Below, piece after piece: positions 1 to 9,071 of a stretch of 64,000 nt of DNA. Position 1 is the stretch's first letter; each line of letters opens with the position of its first letter. The DNA lies in the NCBI GenBank assembly GCA_003522145.1, contig DPGD01000048.1, positions 6,359 through 70,358 on the forward strand. The letters are read 5' to 3'. A program made the position numbers and the translations under genes. The notes beneath the pieces were generated by a model. The model was not told the DNA's origin. It did no database searches and worked only from the letters and a program-made list of their open reading frames with translations. Source of the stretch: Clostridiales bacterium (GTDB lineage: Bacteria > Bacillota > Clostridia > Oscillospirales > CAG-272).

Positions 1-2
1 GA

Positions 3-503
3 AAAAGTCTGTCTTTACCGCAGGGCGTACGGGGCGTGCTTGACCGGGCAGGACTGCATTTCTCCAGAGAGCTTCCGGAAGAGTACCTTTTTTCCCTGAA
101 GGAAGGAGAAAATCCCCTTCCGGGACAGAACCGTTCGGTTTATCTGTTGAATAAGGAAAGATTAGGTGAATTTTTGACGAAAACAGAAAAAGTTCACAAT
201 TTGTTTATGCAAGTAGCGGTCAACTCTGCTACAATAAACGGGAGTTTAACCGTGCGCACGAAAAAACCGGGAGACAGGGTTTTTTACGGCGGAATGCATC
301 GTCTTGTCAAGAAGCTGGTGGCAGAGATCTGCCCCGTTTCCGAAGAACGAAAAGGATACCCGGTGATCTGCGATGACCTGGGTGTGCTTTGGGTGCCGGG
401 CTTCCCTGCAAGAGAAGGAACTGCGGCAAAGGAAGAAGAGGACTTGGAAATCCAATACATTTTATTGGGAGAAAAAGGATATGCACTTTCGCAATTTGAA
501 TGA
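3..503 (+). CDS. tilS: tRNA(Ile)-lysidine synthetase, C-terminal part (partial at window edge)
   Basis: This is the 3' end of a gene that enters from the left edge; the frame is open from base 3. TilS ligates lysine to C34 of the AUA-decoding tRNA-Ile in the cytoplasm. What is visible is the C-terminal substrate-binding domain: VRTKKPGDRV, then GGMHRLVKKLVAE, then the block PVICDDLGVLWVPGF, which matches the family pattern of a strand ending in a W-V-P-G motif. The N-terminal PP-loop ATPase domain lies outside the window. The gene overlaps hpt by 23 bases, and the order tilS-hpt-ftsH is a classic Firmicute arrangement, which supports the call. Confidence 0.88.
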   Translation, partial: KSLSLPQGVRGVLDRAGLHFSRELPEEYLFSLKEGENPLPGQNRSVYLLNKERLGEFLTKTEKVHNLFMQVAVNSATINGSLTVRTKKPGDRVFYGGMHRLVKKLVAEICPVSEERKGYPVICDDLGVLWVPGFPAREGTAAKEEEDLEIQYILLGEKGYALSQFE

Positions 504-1041
504 GGACATTGACCATGTATTGGTTACGGAGAAACAGTTGGAGGAAACGGTTACCCGCATTGCCGGAGAGATCGACCGGGACCAGAGAGAGCGGGATTCG
601 GACCTGTTGCTCCTGGGCATTCTCAAGGGAAGCGTGGTGTTCATGGGGGATCTGATGAAAAAGATCAGAACTCCGATGGAGATTGATTTTATGAAGGTTT
701 CCTCTTACGGCGGTTCCACGGTTTCTTCAGGAGATTTGAAGATCGCTCTGGATTTTCAAAGAGAGAATATAGAGAATCTGGACATTGTGGTGGTGGAGGA
801 CATCATTGACAGCGGGAACACTTTAAGCCGTCTGGTGGAGTACTTAAAAGAGAAGGGGGCGAGGAGCGTGCGCACCTGCACGCTGCTGGATAAGCCCGAG
901 CGGCGGCAGGTAGAGTTCACCCCCGATTATGTGGGCATTGAGGTTCCGGATGAATTTGTTGTGGGCTACGGCTTGGACTACAACGAAAAATACAGAGAGC
1001 TTCCCTATGTGGGCGTTCTGAAGGAAGAAATTTATAAATAG
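481..1041 (+). CDS. hpt: hypoxanthine phosphoribosyltransferase
   Basis: This purine-salvage enzyme converts hypoxanthine or guanine plus PRPP to IMP or GMP. The 186-residue product has the usual length. The PRPP-binding motif VVVEDIIDSGNTL lies near residues 98-110, and the flexible-loop SSYGGST segment is near residues 76-82. The C-terminal FVVGYGLDYNEKYR block is typical of bacterial HPRT. The ATG at 481 is chosen because it starts at the conserved region and follows an AAAAAGGAT ribosome site; an upstream in-frame ATG would add about 36 residues that are simply tilS read in another frame. It overlaps the tilS end and precedes ftsH by 76 bases, so it is probably cotranscribed. Confidence 0.93.
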   Translation: MHFRNLNEDIDHVLVTEKQLEETVTRIAGEIDRDQRERDSDLLLLGILKGSVVFMGDLMKKIRTPMEIDFMKVSSYGGSTVSSGDLKIALDFQRENIENLDIVVVEDIIDSGNTLSRLVEYLKEKGARSVRTCTLLDKPERRQVEFTPDYVGIEVPDEFVVGYGLDYNEKYRELPYVGVLKEEIYK

Positions 1042-1117
1042 CCGAAAGGCTCAGAGGGCATAATCACCCTTTTGGAAGCAATACTATTAAGAAGGCGAAA
1101 AGCTTGCCGGAGGTACT

Positions 1118-3253
1118 ATGAAACAAAATCTCAAAGGAATCCTGTTTTATGCAGTTTTCATCATCGCCACCGTCGGAATTATCCTTTTTGTGATGAATTC
1201 CATGGAGGGAGAGTCCCTTGTCACCAGTGATCTGGTTGAGATGGTGAGAAACGGCAAAATCGTTGAGTATGAGAGAGATGCCTACAACGACACCATGACC
1301 GTTCTGACCGAGAAGGGCGAGAAGATCAAATTTACGGCCATTGATGAAAATACCTTCAGGGACATCATTATGCCGGCCTTTAAACAAGCGGAGGAAGAAG
1401 GAAAAAGAAACTTTTCGGACATCAAATTTAACAACAAAGAGTTGAAGACGATGCCTGTTTGGGTCAGCTTTTTGCCCTATATCATCCTGCTGATTGCCGT
1501 GATCGCCGTATTTGTCTTTGCCAGAAGACAAACCAACGGAAAGGACGGTGTCAGGGGCTTTGGAAAAGCCAGAGCCAAATTGGGCAGTGAAGAGAAGAAT
1601 AAGGTGTATTTTAAGGATGTGGCCGGTTGCGATGAGGAAAAAGAGGAGCTTACCGAAATTGTGGAGTTTCTGCGGGATCCTGCCAAATTTGCCCGGTTGG
1701 GAGCCAAAATTCCCCACGGTGTGTTGCTTGTAGGCCCTCCCGGGACCGGTAAAACACTTTTGGCAAAGGCGGTGGCAGGAGAAGCAGGGGTGCCGTTTTT
1801 CTCCATTTCGGGCTCCGATTTTGTGGAGATGTATGTGGGTGTGGGCGCCTCCCGTGTGAGAGACCTGTTTGAAAATGCAAGAAAATATCCTGCCAGCATT
1901 ATTTTCATCGATGAAATCGACGCTGTGGGCAGACACCGCGGTGCCGGCTTAGGCGGCGGACACGATGAGCGGGAACAGACTCTGAACCAGCTGTTGGTGG
2001 AAATGGACGGCTTTGGCGGAAACAGCGGGGTCATTGTGATGGCTGCTACCAACCGTCCCGACATTCTGGATCCGGCGTTGTTGCGTCCGGGACGCTTCGA
2101 CCGGCAGGTAACGGTCAACTATCCCAACCAGAAGGGAAGAGAAGAGATTCTCAAGGTTCATTCCAGAAATAAGCCTTTGGAAAAAGCGGTGGATCTGATG
2201 CGGATCGCCCAGATGACGGCGGGCTTTACCGGTGCGGACCTTGCCAATGTTCTGAATGAAGCGGCGCTGCTGGCGGCCAGAAAGGGCAAGAATCTGATCG
2301 GCATGAACGATGTGGAGGAAGCCGTGCTGAAGGTCATGGTGGGTACTTCCAAGAAGTCCATGAAGATGAGCGAGCGGGAGAAGAGAAACACCGCGTTCCA
2401 CGAAGCAGGACATGCGCTGATGGATTACTACCTGGAAACGCAGGATCCGGTTCGCCGCATTTCCATCATTCCCAGCAGCAAGGGGGCGCTGGGGTATACC
2501 CTTTCTCATCCGGATGAGGATAAGTACAGTGTATACAAGACCGAGTTGAAGGAACAGATTGCCTCGCTCTTAGGCGGCCGGGTTGCCGAAGAACTGACCA
2601 TGAAGGGCGATTTCTCCGGCGGAGCCTCCAACGATATTCAAAGAGCCACGGCGATCGCCCGGAATATGGTTACCCGTTATGGTATGAGCGAGCTTGGCCC
2701 GATTCTTTACGGTTCGGAGCACGGAAACGACGAGGTATTCCTTGGCAGAGACTTCTCTGCAGAAAAGACCTATTCTGAAGAGACGGCAGCCAAGATCGAT
2801 CTTGAGATCAAAAAGATCATCGATGAGGCGCATGCCTTGGCCACCTCTATTCTGACCGAGCATTTCGACAAGCTGCAGTTTGTGGCGGATTTCCTGGCCA
2901 AATACGAGGAAATGGATGACGAACAGTTCAGGAAGGCGATGGAAGAGGAGAATCCCACCCTGGAGAGCATTTATGCTCTTGCCGAAGAGCGCCGCAGAAT
3001 CAGCGAGAAGGAAAACGAAGAGAAAGCCCGGATTGACGAAGAGGAACGCAAAAAGCGGGAAGAAGAGCTGATGCAGGATGCCGACTATCGGGAAGGTATG
3101 CGGGATGTAAACGCCGAAGGCGAGCATTCAGACGAAACAGGGGACAACAACGGCAACGAGGGCAACGACGGCAACGATGGGGATAACGACAACGACGGGA
3201 ACGGCGGCAATGACAGCAACAAGGATGACTACAACGGTTGGTATAGGCCCTGA
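1118..3253 (+). CDS. ftsH: ATP-dependent zinc metalloprotease FtsH
   Basis: FtsH is the membrane-anchored AAA+ protease for quality control of membrane and short-lived cytosolic proteins. The 711-residue product has two N-terminal membrane segments (about residues 7-26 and 117-136) around a small extracytoplasmic domain. An AAA module follows, with Walker A GPPGTGKT near residue 206, Walker B IIFIDEID near 261 and the pore motif FVEM. The M41 protease domain carries the zinc motif HEAGH near residue 428. The AGGTACT-ATG start fits the family. The last 40 or so residues form an unusual Asn/Gly/Asp-rich tail built on repeats such as [16 protein letters not shown], which FtsH does not normally have. 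A strong hairpin terminator follows. Confidence 0.97.
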   Translation: MKQNLKGILFYAVFIIATVGIILFVMNSMEGESLVTSDLVEMVRNGKIVEYERDAYNDTMTVLTEKGEKIKFTAIDENTFRDIIMPAFKQAEEEGKRNFSDIKFNNKELKTMPVWVSFLPYIILLIAVIAVFVFARRQTNGKDGVRGFGKARAKLGSEEKNKVYFKDVAGCDEEKEELTEIVEFLRDPAKFARLGAKIPHGVLLVGPPGTGKTLLAKAVAGEAGVPFFSISGSDFVEMYVGVGASRVRDLFENARKYPASIIFIDEIDAVGRHRGAGLGGGHDEREQTLNQLLVEMDGFGGNSGVIVMAATNRPDILDPALLRPGRFDRQVTVNYPNQKGREEILKVHSRNKPLEKAVDLMRIAQMTAGFTGADLANVLNEAALLAARKGKNLIGMNDVEEAVLKVMVGTSKKSMKMSEREKRNTAFHEAGHALMDYYLETQDPVRRISIIPSSKGALGYTLSHPDEDKYSVYKTELKEQIASLLGGRVAEELTMKGDFSGGASNDIQRATAIARNMVTRYGMSELGPILYGSEHGNDEVFLGRDFSAEKTYSEETAAKIDLEIKKIIDEAHALATSILTEHFDKLQFVADFLAKYEEMDDEQFRKAMEEENPTLESIYALAEERRRISEKENEEKARIDEEERKKREEELMQDADYREGMRDVNAEGEHSDETGDNNGNEGNDGNDGDNDNDGNGGNDSNKDDYNGWYRP

Positions 3254-3272
3254 GATTCTGTGAAACGAAAAA

Positions 3273-3309
3273 GGAACGGCCGCAAAGAACTGCGGCGGTT
3301 CCTTTTTTG
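3273..3309 (+). terminator. Intrinsic terminator after ftsH
   Basis: The inverted arms GGAACGGCCGCA and TGCGGCGGTTCC enclose a six-base loop and are followed by a run of six T. It ends the tilS-hpt-ftsH unit. Confidence 0.85.
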
Positions 3310-3427
3310 CAGGCTGTCGGAGAAACAACTTTGTGCCATCTTGGAAAACAGTTTTGAATCTGCTTTTTGAAAAAAGTTTTTTGTAAAAGAGGAGGGAGCC
3401 TTCGCTGAAATTATTCAGACAAAGTTC

Positions 3428-3455
3428 TTGCAAAAAAAGGAAAGGCGTGTATAAT
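3428..3455 (+). promoter_or_regulatory. Sigma-A promoter for the flavin reductase-like gene
   Basis: TTGCAA and TATAAT are separated by 16 bases. They lie 34 bases before the chosen GTG start. Confidence 0.65.
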
Positions 3456-3488
3456 GAAAGTGAGAATGATTCAGAAGGAGGAAGAAAG

Positions 3489-4016
3489 GTGAAAGAATTC
3501 AGAGAATTGTCCCCGGAGGATAAGGTCTTGGAGCCGATCCGGATGATCGGTAAAGAATGGATGCTGATAGGGGCCAAGAAACCCACGGGCGAGATGAATG
3601 CCATGACGGCGTCTTGGGGAGGAATCGGGGTGCTGTTCCACAAACCGGTGGTCTTTTGCTTTGTCCGCCCTCAGCGGTATACTGACGAATTTTTGCAGGC
3701 AAGTGGCTATGCCACCTGTTCTTTTTTGCCGGAAAGCTACCGCCCGGCCTTGACCGTGATGGGAAGGACCAGCGGCAGGGAGGGGGACAAATTCAAAAAA
3801 GCCGGACTGACACCGATACCCTTGGAGGAAAGCATGACGGTGGAAGAAGCAAAGACCGTGCTGTATCTGAAAAAGCTGTATACCGATCGGCTCTGCCGCA
3901 AAGGCTTTGAGGAAGAAAAGCTGTACAAGGAGATCTACCCCCAGGACGATCTTCATCATGTATACATTTATGAAATTCTGAAGGTTTACGAAGGCGGGGA
4001 GGAAAAGCTTGTTTGA
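3489..4016 (+). CDS. Flavin reductase-like / flavoprotein family protein
   Basis: The 175-residue product resembles small FMN-binding split-barrel proteins of the flavin reductase type. The stretch MTASWGGIGVLFHKPVVFCFVRP (residues about 38-60, quoted here only for its core MTASWGG...FCFVRP) matches the flavin-binding pattern of that fold, and a short C-terminal strand and helix follow. The GTG at 3489 is chosen because a perfect AGGAGG lies seven bases upstream; an earlier ATG-like start would fall inside the promoter. Its substrate is unknown. It overlaps pgeF by 8 bases, so the two are translationally coupled. Confidence 0.7.
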   Translation: MKEFRELSPEDKVLEPIRMIGKEWMLIGAKKPTGEMNAMTASWGGIGVLFHKPVVFCFVRPQRYTDEFLQASGYATCSFLPESYRPALTVMGRTSGREGDKFKKAGLTPIPLEESMTVEEAKTVLYLKKLYTDRLCRKGFEEEKLYKEIYPQDDLHHVYIYEILKVYEGGEEKLV

Positions 4017-4782
4017 AAAAAAGACAAGGAACGGTGTGCCCTTTTTCACTTCCACGATCCTGCCGATTCCTCATGCATTTTCTACCCGTCTGGGCGGGGT
4101 GAGCAGTCTCCCCCATTTGCAAAGCATGAATCTGGGAGAGAACCGGGGAGACGAGCCGCAAAATGTACAGAAAAATTTTGATTTGCTCTGCCAAGCCTCC
4201 GGATTGCCCCGAAAAGTGGTATCGGGGCTGCAGATCCATTCCGAAAAGCTCCTGTATGCCGAAGATTCTTTTGAAGAAAAGCCCTCCTGCGACGGTTTCT
4301 ATACAGACCGGCAGGGTCTTTCCCTTTGCGTGAAGGTGGCGGATTGTCTGCCGGTGCTGCTCTATGAGCCGGAGGCGAACTGTATTGCCGCCCTGCACGC
4401 CGGCTGGCGAGGGAGCGCCCGGAATATTGTGGGCGAAGGGGTGAAGGCTCTTTTGTCACTGGGTGCCCGGAAAGAAAAGATTCTTGCGGCAGTGGGTGCG
4501 GGAATCAGCGCCTGCTGTTTCGCCGTCAGGCAGGACTTTGTAGATGAATACTGCGCCCTTGTGGGGGGAGAATTGTCAAAAAGAACCCTGATTTCCAAGG
4601 AAGGGCAGATGCACGCCGATTTGAAGGAACTGAATCGGTTGCTTTTGTTGCAGGCGGGCGTGACCGAGGAGCATCTGGATGTGTGTCCCCTTTGCACCTG
4701 CTGTCAACCAGACCTGTTTTTTTCTCACCGGGCTTCCGGCGGACTGCGGGGGACAATGGCGGCCTTGATCGCTTTGCCGTGA
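4009..4782 (+). CDS. pgeF: Laccase-domain (YfiH/PgeF) protein, purine nucleoside phosphorylase family
   Basis: The 257-residue product is a member of the cytoplasmic YfiH/DUF152 family. Members are reported as purine nucleoside phosphorylase/adenosine deaminase-like enzymes and as a peptidoglycan editing factor. The family markers are visible: STRLGGVS near residue 24, the metal-site strand VKVADCLPVLLYEP near residue 110, ALHAGWRGS near residue 126 and the C-terminal CCQPDLFFSHRA. The start is a TTG preceded by GGGGAGG at correct spacing and overlaps the end of the upstream gene. The exact physiological role here cannot be read from the sequence. Confidence 0.88.
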   Translation: MFEKKTRNGVPFFTSTILPIPHAFSTRLGGVSSLPHLQSMNLGENRGDEPQNVQKNFDLLCQASGLPRKVVSGLQIHSEKLLYAEDSFEEKPSCDGFYTDRQGLSLCVKVADCLPVLLYEPEANCIAALHAGWRGSARNIVGEGVKALLSLGARKEKILAAVGAGISACCFAVRQDFVDEYCALVGGELSKRTLISKEGQMHADLKELNRLLLLQAGVTEEHLDVCPLCTCCQPDLFFSHRASGGLRGTMAALIALP

Positions 4783-4791
4783 GAATGAAAA

Positions 4792-4860
4792 GGGGATGTA
4801 AAGAAACGGGTTTTTAACAGCCCGGGCAAAAATGTCGGTCTTGCTCCCGGCATTTTTCTC
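4792..4860. repeat. Intergenic hairpin repeat, copy 1 (degenerate A plus B modules)
   Basis: GGGGATGTAAA followed by TTTAACAGCCC is a decayed A-type hairpin. It is followed by a B-type hairpin, AAAAATGTCGGTC ... CCCGGCATTTTT. The order and sequence match the A and B modules at 44.6 and 60.5 kb. It sits right after the pgeF stop, where it could act as a terminator. Confidence 0.65.
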
Positions 4861-4905
4861 AAAGTGGCACATATATATAGGACAGAGTGTTTTCGGGGGT
4901 GTGCC

Positions 4906-5418
4906 ATGAAGGTAAGATTTATTCGTTTTTTTCTGTTTCTGTTCTGTACGGTTTTGTTGCTGTCTTCCTGCGCAGGAGTCAAAGAGCCGGAGCCTTTGTG
5001 CTGGCAGAAGTATCCCTTAGAGCGACAGATCGTTCTGGAAAATGACGGAGGAGAATACTCCCTGTTGCTCAAATTGGAGGAGCCGGGGAAAGGCACGCTG
5101 GTTTTCAGAGCGCCGGAGGCCTTGCAGGACATTTGCTTTGAGGTTACGCCCGAAGAATGCCGGGTGTCTTACGATGGGCTGTCGGTGCATCTTGAGAAGG
5201 AATTCCTTCCCGAAAAAGGCAGGCTGATTTATGCATTTTCTCTGCCATCCGACAGCGTGTTCCTGCGAAACAAAAAAAGCGAAGAGAATTCCGTGAATTA
5301 TCTCTTCACTTTTGTGGAGGAACATAGCAATTACATATTCAAGGTGAATGCCGAGGGAGAGCTTTTGCAGCTGATCTGCGAAGGGGAAGACCCCTTCGTT
5401 TGCACCTTTACAGAATGA
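4906..5418 (+). CDS. Small lipoprotein of unknown function
   Basis: The 170-residue product begins with a charged N-terminus and a hydrophobic stretch ending in the lipobox LLSSC (Cys near residue 21), so it should be lipid-anchored on the outer face of the membrane. The rest is a short beta-rich domain with an acidic C-terminal part and no motif I recognise. The ATG at 4906 is preferred over earlier in-frame codons because it gives a proper signal peptide and follows a GGGGG ribosome site. It is followed by the convergent SDR gene, with only 39 bases between them. Confidence 0.6.
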   Translation: MKVRFIRFFLFLFCTVLLLSSCAGVKEPEPLCWQKYPLERQIVLENDGGEYSLLLKLEEPGKGTLVFRAPEALQDICFEVTPEECRVSYDGLSVHLEKEFLPEKGRLIYAFSLPSDSVFLRNKKSEENSVNYLFTFVEEHSNYIFKVNAEGELLQLICEGEDPFVCTFTE

Positions 5419-5457
5419 ATTTTCAGAGCGCCGGGAAGCGTTTTCAGAGAATGCCGG

Positions 5458-6219
5458 TCATTTTTTCTGTTGTTTGCACCAAATGCGCATAACCAGAGGG
5501 TGCGGAAGAATTTTTGAAAAAAAGACCTGCAACCGTATGGAGGCGCCGCAAACCGAAACATCCTTTCCTTTTTTCATATCCCGCAAGGCCCGGCGGATGA
5601 TTTCCTCCGGAGAAAAAAAGCGGTTGAAATAGGTCAGGGTGTTTTCTTTTTGCGCGCGGGAAAAGAATTCGGTTTTCACCCAGCCCGGACAGACCGCAAG
5701 AACCCGGATATTCCGCTTTTGCTTTTGCAATTCCAGATTCAGGGCTCTTGAAAAGGAAAGGACATAGGCCTTGGTGGCGGCATAGACGCCCAGGTAGGGT
5801 ACCGGTTGAAAGGCGGAAAGAGAACCAAGCTCGTAAATCTCTCCGTTGTTGGCCATGTAGGGCAAGGCCATATAGGTCAAAGCGGTCAGGGCCTTGATAT
5901 TCAGCTCCACCATTTCCAATTGTCCTTCTAAGTCCCGTTCGGTAAAAGCGCCGAACAGACCAAAGCCCGAAGCATTGACCAAGGTCAAAATCTCCGGGCG
6001 TTCTGTAGAAAAAAGAGTATGAAGGGTATGAAAACTTTCCGGTTTTGTCAGATCCAAGGGCAGAGGACGGATTCTGGTCTGACAGCAAGAACCAAGCTCT
6101 TCCAATCGCTCCTTCCGGCGGGCTAAGACCCACAGTTCGTCATAACCCCGTTGATCCAAAGTGCGGGCAAACTCTCTGCCAATGCCGGAGGATGCTCCGG
6201 TAATCAGTGCGATTTTCAT
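5458..6219 (-). CDS. Short-chain dehydrogenase/reductase
   Basis: This is a classical SDR of 253 residues, an NAD(P)-dependent oxidoreductase with unknown substrate. It shows the nucleotide-binding TGASSGIG at residues 7-14, the structural motif LVNASG near residue 82 (the usual NNAG is changed to NASG), the catalytic Ser in ELGSLSAF near residue 133 and YAATK near residue 148. The post-catalytic CPGWVKTEF motif is present. It has a GGAG ribosome site and starts 38 bases after the ktrA stop on the same strand, so it may be the last gene of the K+ uptake operon. Confidence 0.85.
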   Translation of the reverse strand: MKIALITGASSGIGREFARTLDQRGYDELWVLARRKERLEELGSCCQTRIRPLPLDLTKPESFHTLHTLFSTERPEILTLVNASGFGLFGAFTERDLEGQLEMVELNIKALTALTYMALPYMANNGEIYELGSLSAFQPVPYLGVYAATKAYVLSFSRALNLELQKQKRNIRVLAVCPGWVKTEFFSRAQKENTLTYFNRFFSPEEIIRRALRDMKKGKDVSVCGASIRLQVFFSKILPHPLVMRIWCKQQKK

Positions 6220-6257
6220 GGGAAACTCCTTTTATGGATTTTAAAATTCGGATCCCC

Positions 6258-6941
6258 TTACTGTTTTTCTGCCCATTCCAGAAGTCCGTTCAGCCCGGAT
6301 TTGTCTCCGGCAAGGAAGAGTACATCGCCCTTCCGGAAGGCATAGGCAGGACCGACATTTCTCAAAACCTCTGCATGGTTTTCAATGGCAATGATATTGA
6401 CACCGAACTGCTTACGCAGATTGGCCTCCAGCACTGTTTTTCCGACCAGACTTTCGGGAACCAGCATTTTGGAAATATTGACTTTTTCACTCAATTGGAC
6501 ATAGTCCAGTATTTTAGAGGTTTCCAGACGGTGAGCCAAGCGTATGGCAATATCCCGTTCGGGATAGACGACCTCTGCACCCAGCTTCTCTAAGATTTCT
6601 CCGTGTTCGGCACTGGCGGCCTCGGCAATGACCTTCGGCACACCCAAACTGACCAGATTCAGCACGGTCAGAATGGAGGTATCCATGTGGTCACTCAGAC
6701 ACACGGCTACCACATCGCAGTTCTGAATACCGGTTTCGGCAAGAGTTTTTTTGTCATAGCCCTTGACCACATAGGCATACTCTGTGTGATCCCTTGCGGC
6801 TCTTACGGAGTCCTCATCGGTGTCCATCACCAGCACATCGGTGTCGGCAGAGGAAAAAAGCTCATTGGCCAAGGCACTGCCGAACCGGCCCAAACCGACG
6901 ATCCCGAATATATTCTGCTCATTCTTCTTCTTTTTAAACAT
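6258..6941 (-). CDS. ktrA: K+ transport regulatory subunit, TrkA/KtrA family
   Basis: The 227-residue cytoplasmic gating subunit of a Ktr/Trk potassium channel-like transporter. The N-terminal RCK domain has the Rossmann motif GLGRFGSALA near residue 17 with the acidic strand end VMDTD for the nucleotide ribose. The C-terminal RCK_C domain (about residues 145-227) is the part where c-di-AMP binds in Firmicute homologues. It lies 24 bases downstream of ktrB on the same strand and has an AAAGGAA ribosome site. Single-RCK length and pairing with a TrkH/KtrB protein favour the Ktr type over the two-RCK TrkA of proteobacteria. Confidence 0.9.
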   Translation of the reverse strand: MFKKKKNEQNIFGIVGLGRFGSALANELFSSADTDVLVMDTDEDSVRAARDHTEYAYVVKGYDKKTLAETGIQNCDVVAVCLSDHMDTSILTVLNLVSLGVPKVIAEAASAEHGEILEKLGAEVVYPERDIAIRLAHRLETSKILDYVQLSEKVNISKMLVPESLVGKTVLEANLRKQFGVNIIAIENHAEVLRNVGPAYAFRKGDVLFLAGDKSGLNGLLEWAEKQ

Positions 6942-6965
6942 TAGAGAGATTCCTTTCGTTTGTTT

Positions 6966-8270
6966 TTATCCAATGGCAAGAGTGCCTTCGGGATACCGTG
7001 CCCGTTCTCCTCTGCTGAAATACCAGAGAGAGGCAATGGTGAGAGGACCCAAACGGCCGATATACATGACAATTATGGACAGCAGCTTTGCCTGCGTGCC
7101 CAGACTTCCGGTGATTCCTGTGGAAAGTCCCACGGTTCCGAAAGCACTGACCATTTCAAAAAGTGCGTCCATAAAGCCCAATTCCGGTTCCAGAATCACC
7201 AGAAGATAGGTGCTGGTCAGCACGACCCCTAAACCGATCACTGTAATGACGGCCGCTTTTCTGAATGCGGAAACAGGAAGAGAGTAGTGGAATGCTTTTT
7301 CCACCTTATTGGTGGCGGCGGATTTAATGCCCTCCAAAAGAGCGAAGAAGGTGGTGGTTTTGATGCCGCCGCCGGTGGAACCGGGCGAGGCGCCGATAAA
7401 CATCAGCACGATGATCGTGAGGATGCCGGCTTTTGAAAATCCGCTCAGGGGATAGCTGGCAAAGCCTGCGGTTCTGGAGGAGACGCTGAAGAAAAACGCT
7501 CCCAGGAAGGAAACATTCTCGGTAAGCTTCAGAAGGATCGTTCCGCCCAGAATCAACACGGCGCTGACCGAAAGGACAATTTTGGTATGCATGGAAAACT
7601 GCTTCCAGTGAAACCGCTTTTTAAGCACCTCGTGGATGACCAAGAACCCGATTCCTCCCAAAATCACCAAGGCACAGGTCACCAGATTGATATACACATG
7701 ATCCTGGTAGGGAATCATGCTCTGCCCGCCTCCGAACACATCAAAGCCCGAATTGTTGAAGGAAGCTATGGAATGGAAAAGACTGAGACCGATGGCTTTA
7801 GGCACCGAATATTGCCGGACAAAAACCGGAAAGCAAAGGATGGCTCCGGCGCCTTCAATCAAAAAGGTGGTGATAAATACGCTCTTCAGAAACCGCACGA
7901 TTCCTTTCCCGGAATCCAGATTCATGGCTTCCTTCACGATTTTCCGTCCGCCTAAATCGATTCTTTTACCGATGGCAAAGATGACACCGGTGCCCACAGC
8001 CGCCACACCCAAGCCGCCGATTTGAATCAGCGCCGCCAGAATTCCCTGGCCGAAGGCGGTAAAGGTATCGCCTGGATCCACCGTGACAAGCCCCGTAACA
8101 CAGACCGCACTGGCAGAGGTGTACAGGGAGTCCACATAGCTTAAATGCACCCCTTCCTTTATGCTGAAGGGAAGCATGAGAAGCCCCGACCCTATAAGAA
8201 TGACCAAAACGAAGCTGAAGGAAATGATCCTCGCAGGGGACTGTTTTTTCAGAAATTTCATGATCATCAT
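6966..8270 (-). CDS. ktrB: K+ transporter membrane subunit, TrkH/KtrB family
   Basis: The 434-residue membrane protein has four M1-P-M2 repeats, seen as successive pore loops: SAVCVTGL near residue 54, FNNSGFDVFGG near residue 168, SSRTAGFA near residue 263 and FGTVGLSTG near residue 383. Each carries the conserved filter glycine. It forms the ion pathway gated by the neighbouring ktrA product. The start has three closely spaced candidates (ATG-ATG-ATC-ATG), with GGAAAG upstream. The 175-base leader before it is unusually rich in hairpins and separates it from the darA-like gene. Confidence 0.93.
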   Translation of the reverse strand: MMIMKFLKKQSPARIISFSFVLVILIGSGLLMLPFSIKEGVHLSYVDSLYTSASAVCVTGLVTVDPGDTFTAFGQGILAALIQIGGLGVAAVGTGVIFAIGKRIDLGGRKIVKEAMNLDSGKGIVRFLKSVFITTFLIEGAGAILCFPVFVRQYSVPKAIGLSLFHSIASFNNSGFDVFGGGQSMIPYQDHVYINLVTCALVILGGIGFLVIHEVLKKRFHWKQFSMHTKIVLSVSAVLILGGTILLKLTENVSFLGAFFFSVSSRTAGFASYPLSGFSKAGILTIIVLMFIGASPGSTGGGIKTTTFFALLEGIKSAATNKVEKAFHYSLPVSAFRKAAVITVIGLGVVLTSTYLLVILEPELGFMDALFEMVSAFGTVGLSTGITGSLGTQAKLLSIIVMYIGRLGPLTIASLWYFSRGERARYPEGTLAIG

Positions 8271-8334
8271 ATGTTTCGCTTTCCAAAGTTTTTGAAATCA
8301 GAATCCTTTCCTGTCGTTCTTCCCGACGCAGCAG

Positions 8335-8430
8335 AAAAAATATGCCTGCTCTGCCGAAGGGCCTCCCGCTCCAAAAGTGCGGGGACGGTCATGCTGGGCC
8401 GTCTGCCCCCGAAGGCATTGCCCTAAAGCC
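8335..8430 (-). promoter_or_regulatory. Hairpin-rich leader between darA and ktrB
   Basis: On the minus strand this stretch holds several consecutive stems: TGCC/GGCA with a TTCGGG loop, GACGG/CCGTC, CCCGC/GCGGG and GCC/GGC. They are enclosed by outer arms AATGCC and GGCATA and followed by six T. It may simply terminate darA, or it may be a regulatory leader for ktrB. It does not show the conserved blocks of the ydaO/c-di-AMP riboswitch as I know them. Confidence 0.4.
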
Positions 8431-8445
8431 GGAAATTCATAGCTC

Positions 8446-8778
8446 TCAGAATTTGAGGAACCCCTCAACATTCAGGATGAATACCGTGGTTCCGCCGGCG
8501 TGTACCTTTACGGGCACCGGGGAGCCCCCGGTGGAGACGGTGGGCAAAAAGGTGGTTTCCATCCGTTCCCCCGCATGGCATTTCAGAATGGAAAGGGCTT
8601 CGTCAAGCCGTTTGGCTTCCAGACCGATCATCAAAGTCACACTTTTTTTTCGGAGAAATCCGCCTGTGGTGCTGAGCAGCGTGGCATAGAAGCCGTGAGC
8701 GTTCAGGTCCTGCACCGTTTCCGCACAGTCTCTGCCGGAAAGGACGGCAAAAATCATTTTTTCACAACAAATATCCAT
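8446..8778 (-). CDS. darA: c-di-AMP receptor DarA/PstA-like PII-family protein
   Basis: The 110-residue product aligns along its length with the DarA/PstA (YaaQ, DUF970) family. These are trimeric PII-like cytosolic proteins that bind c-di-AMP. The diagnostic blocks are LLSTTGGFLRKKSVTLMIG (residues about 34-52) and GGTTVFILNVEGFLKF at the C-terminus. The ATG at 8778 follows GGAGG by nine bases; a longer reading frame adds 14 residues without support. It lies upstream of ktrB and ktrA on the same strand. This is noteworthy because c-di-AMP controls potassium uptake in Firmicutes. Confidence 0.85.
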   Translation of the reverse strand: MDICCEKMIFAVLSGRDCAETVQDLNAHGFYATLLSTTGGFLRKKSVTLMIGLEAKRLDEALSILKCHAGERMETTFLPTVSTGGSPVPVKVHAGGTTVFILNVEGFLKF

Positions 8779-9071
8779 TATGTATACCTCCGACCGGATT
8801 CCGTCCGGATTGTAGCACAAAATCAGGGAAAAATCAAGAGCGGAAAAGCCCTCCTGCCAAATTTTGTCTACGGTCGGGAAGCCTGAACCTTCATCGGAAA
8901 AGGGAACCGGAAGGTTGAACCTGCCTGCCGGCAGAAATCAGCCAAAACCACAGAGGCAGAGAGGTTTTTGCAGAACCGGGCTACGGACCGTTTGTTATGA
9001 TTCGGAACCGTTCCTTAATGCAAGGGGGGGCAGGAGCGGGCAGGCCTTTCTGAAAAGCCAGAAAAGCGAGC

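Noticed and set aside
8271..8445. ydaO-type c-di-AMP riboswitch before ktrB
   Set aside because: The position would make sense, but the conserved blocks of that riboswitch were not found, so only a hairpin-rich leader is reported.
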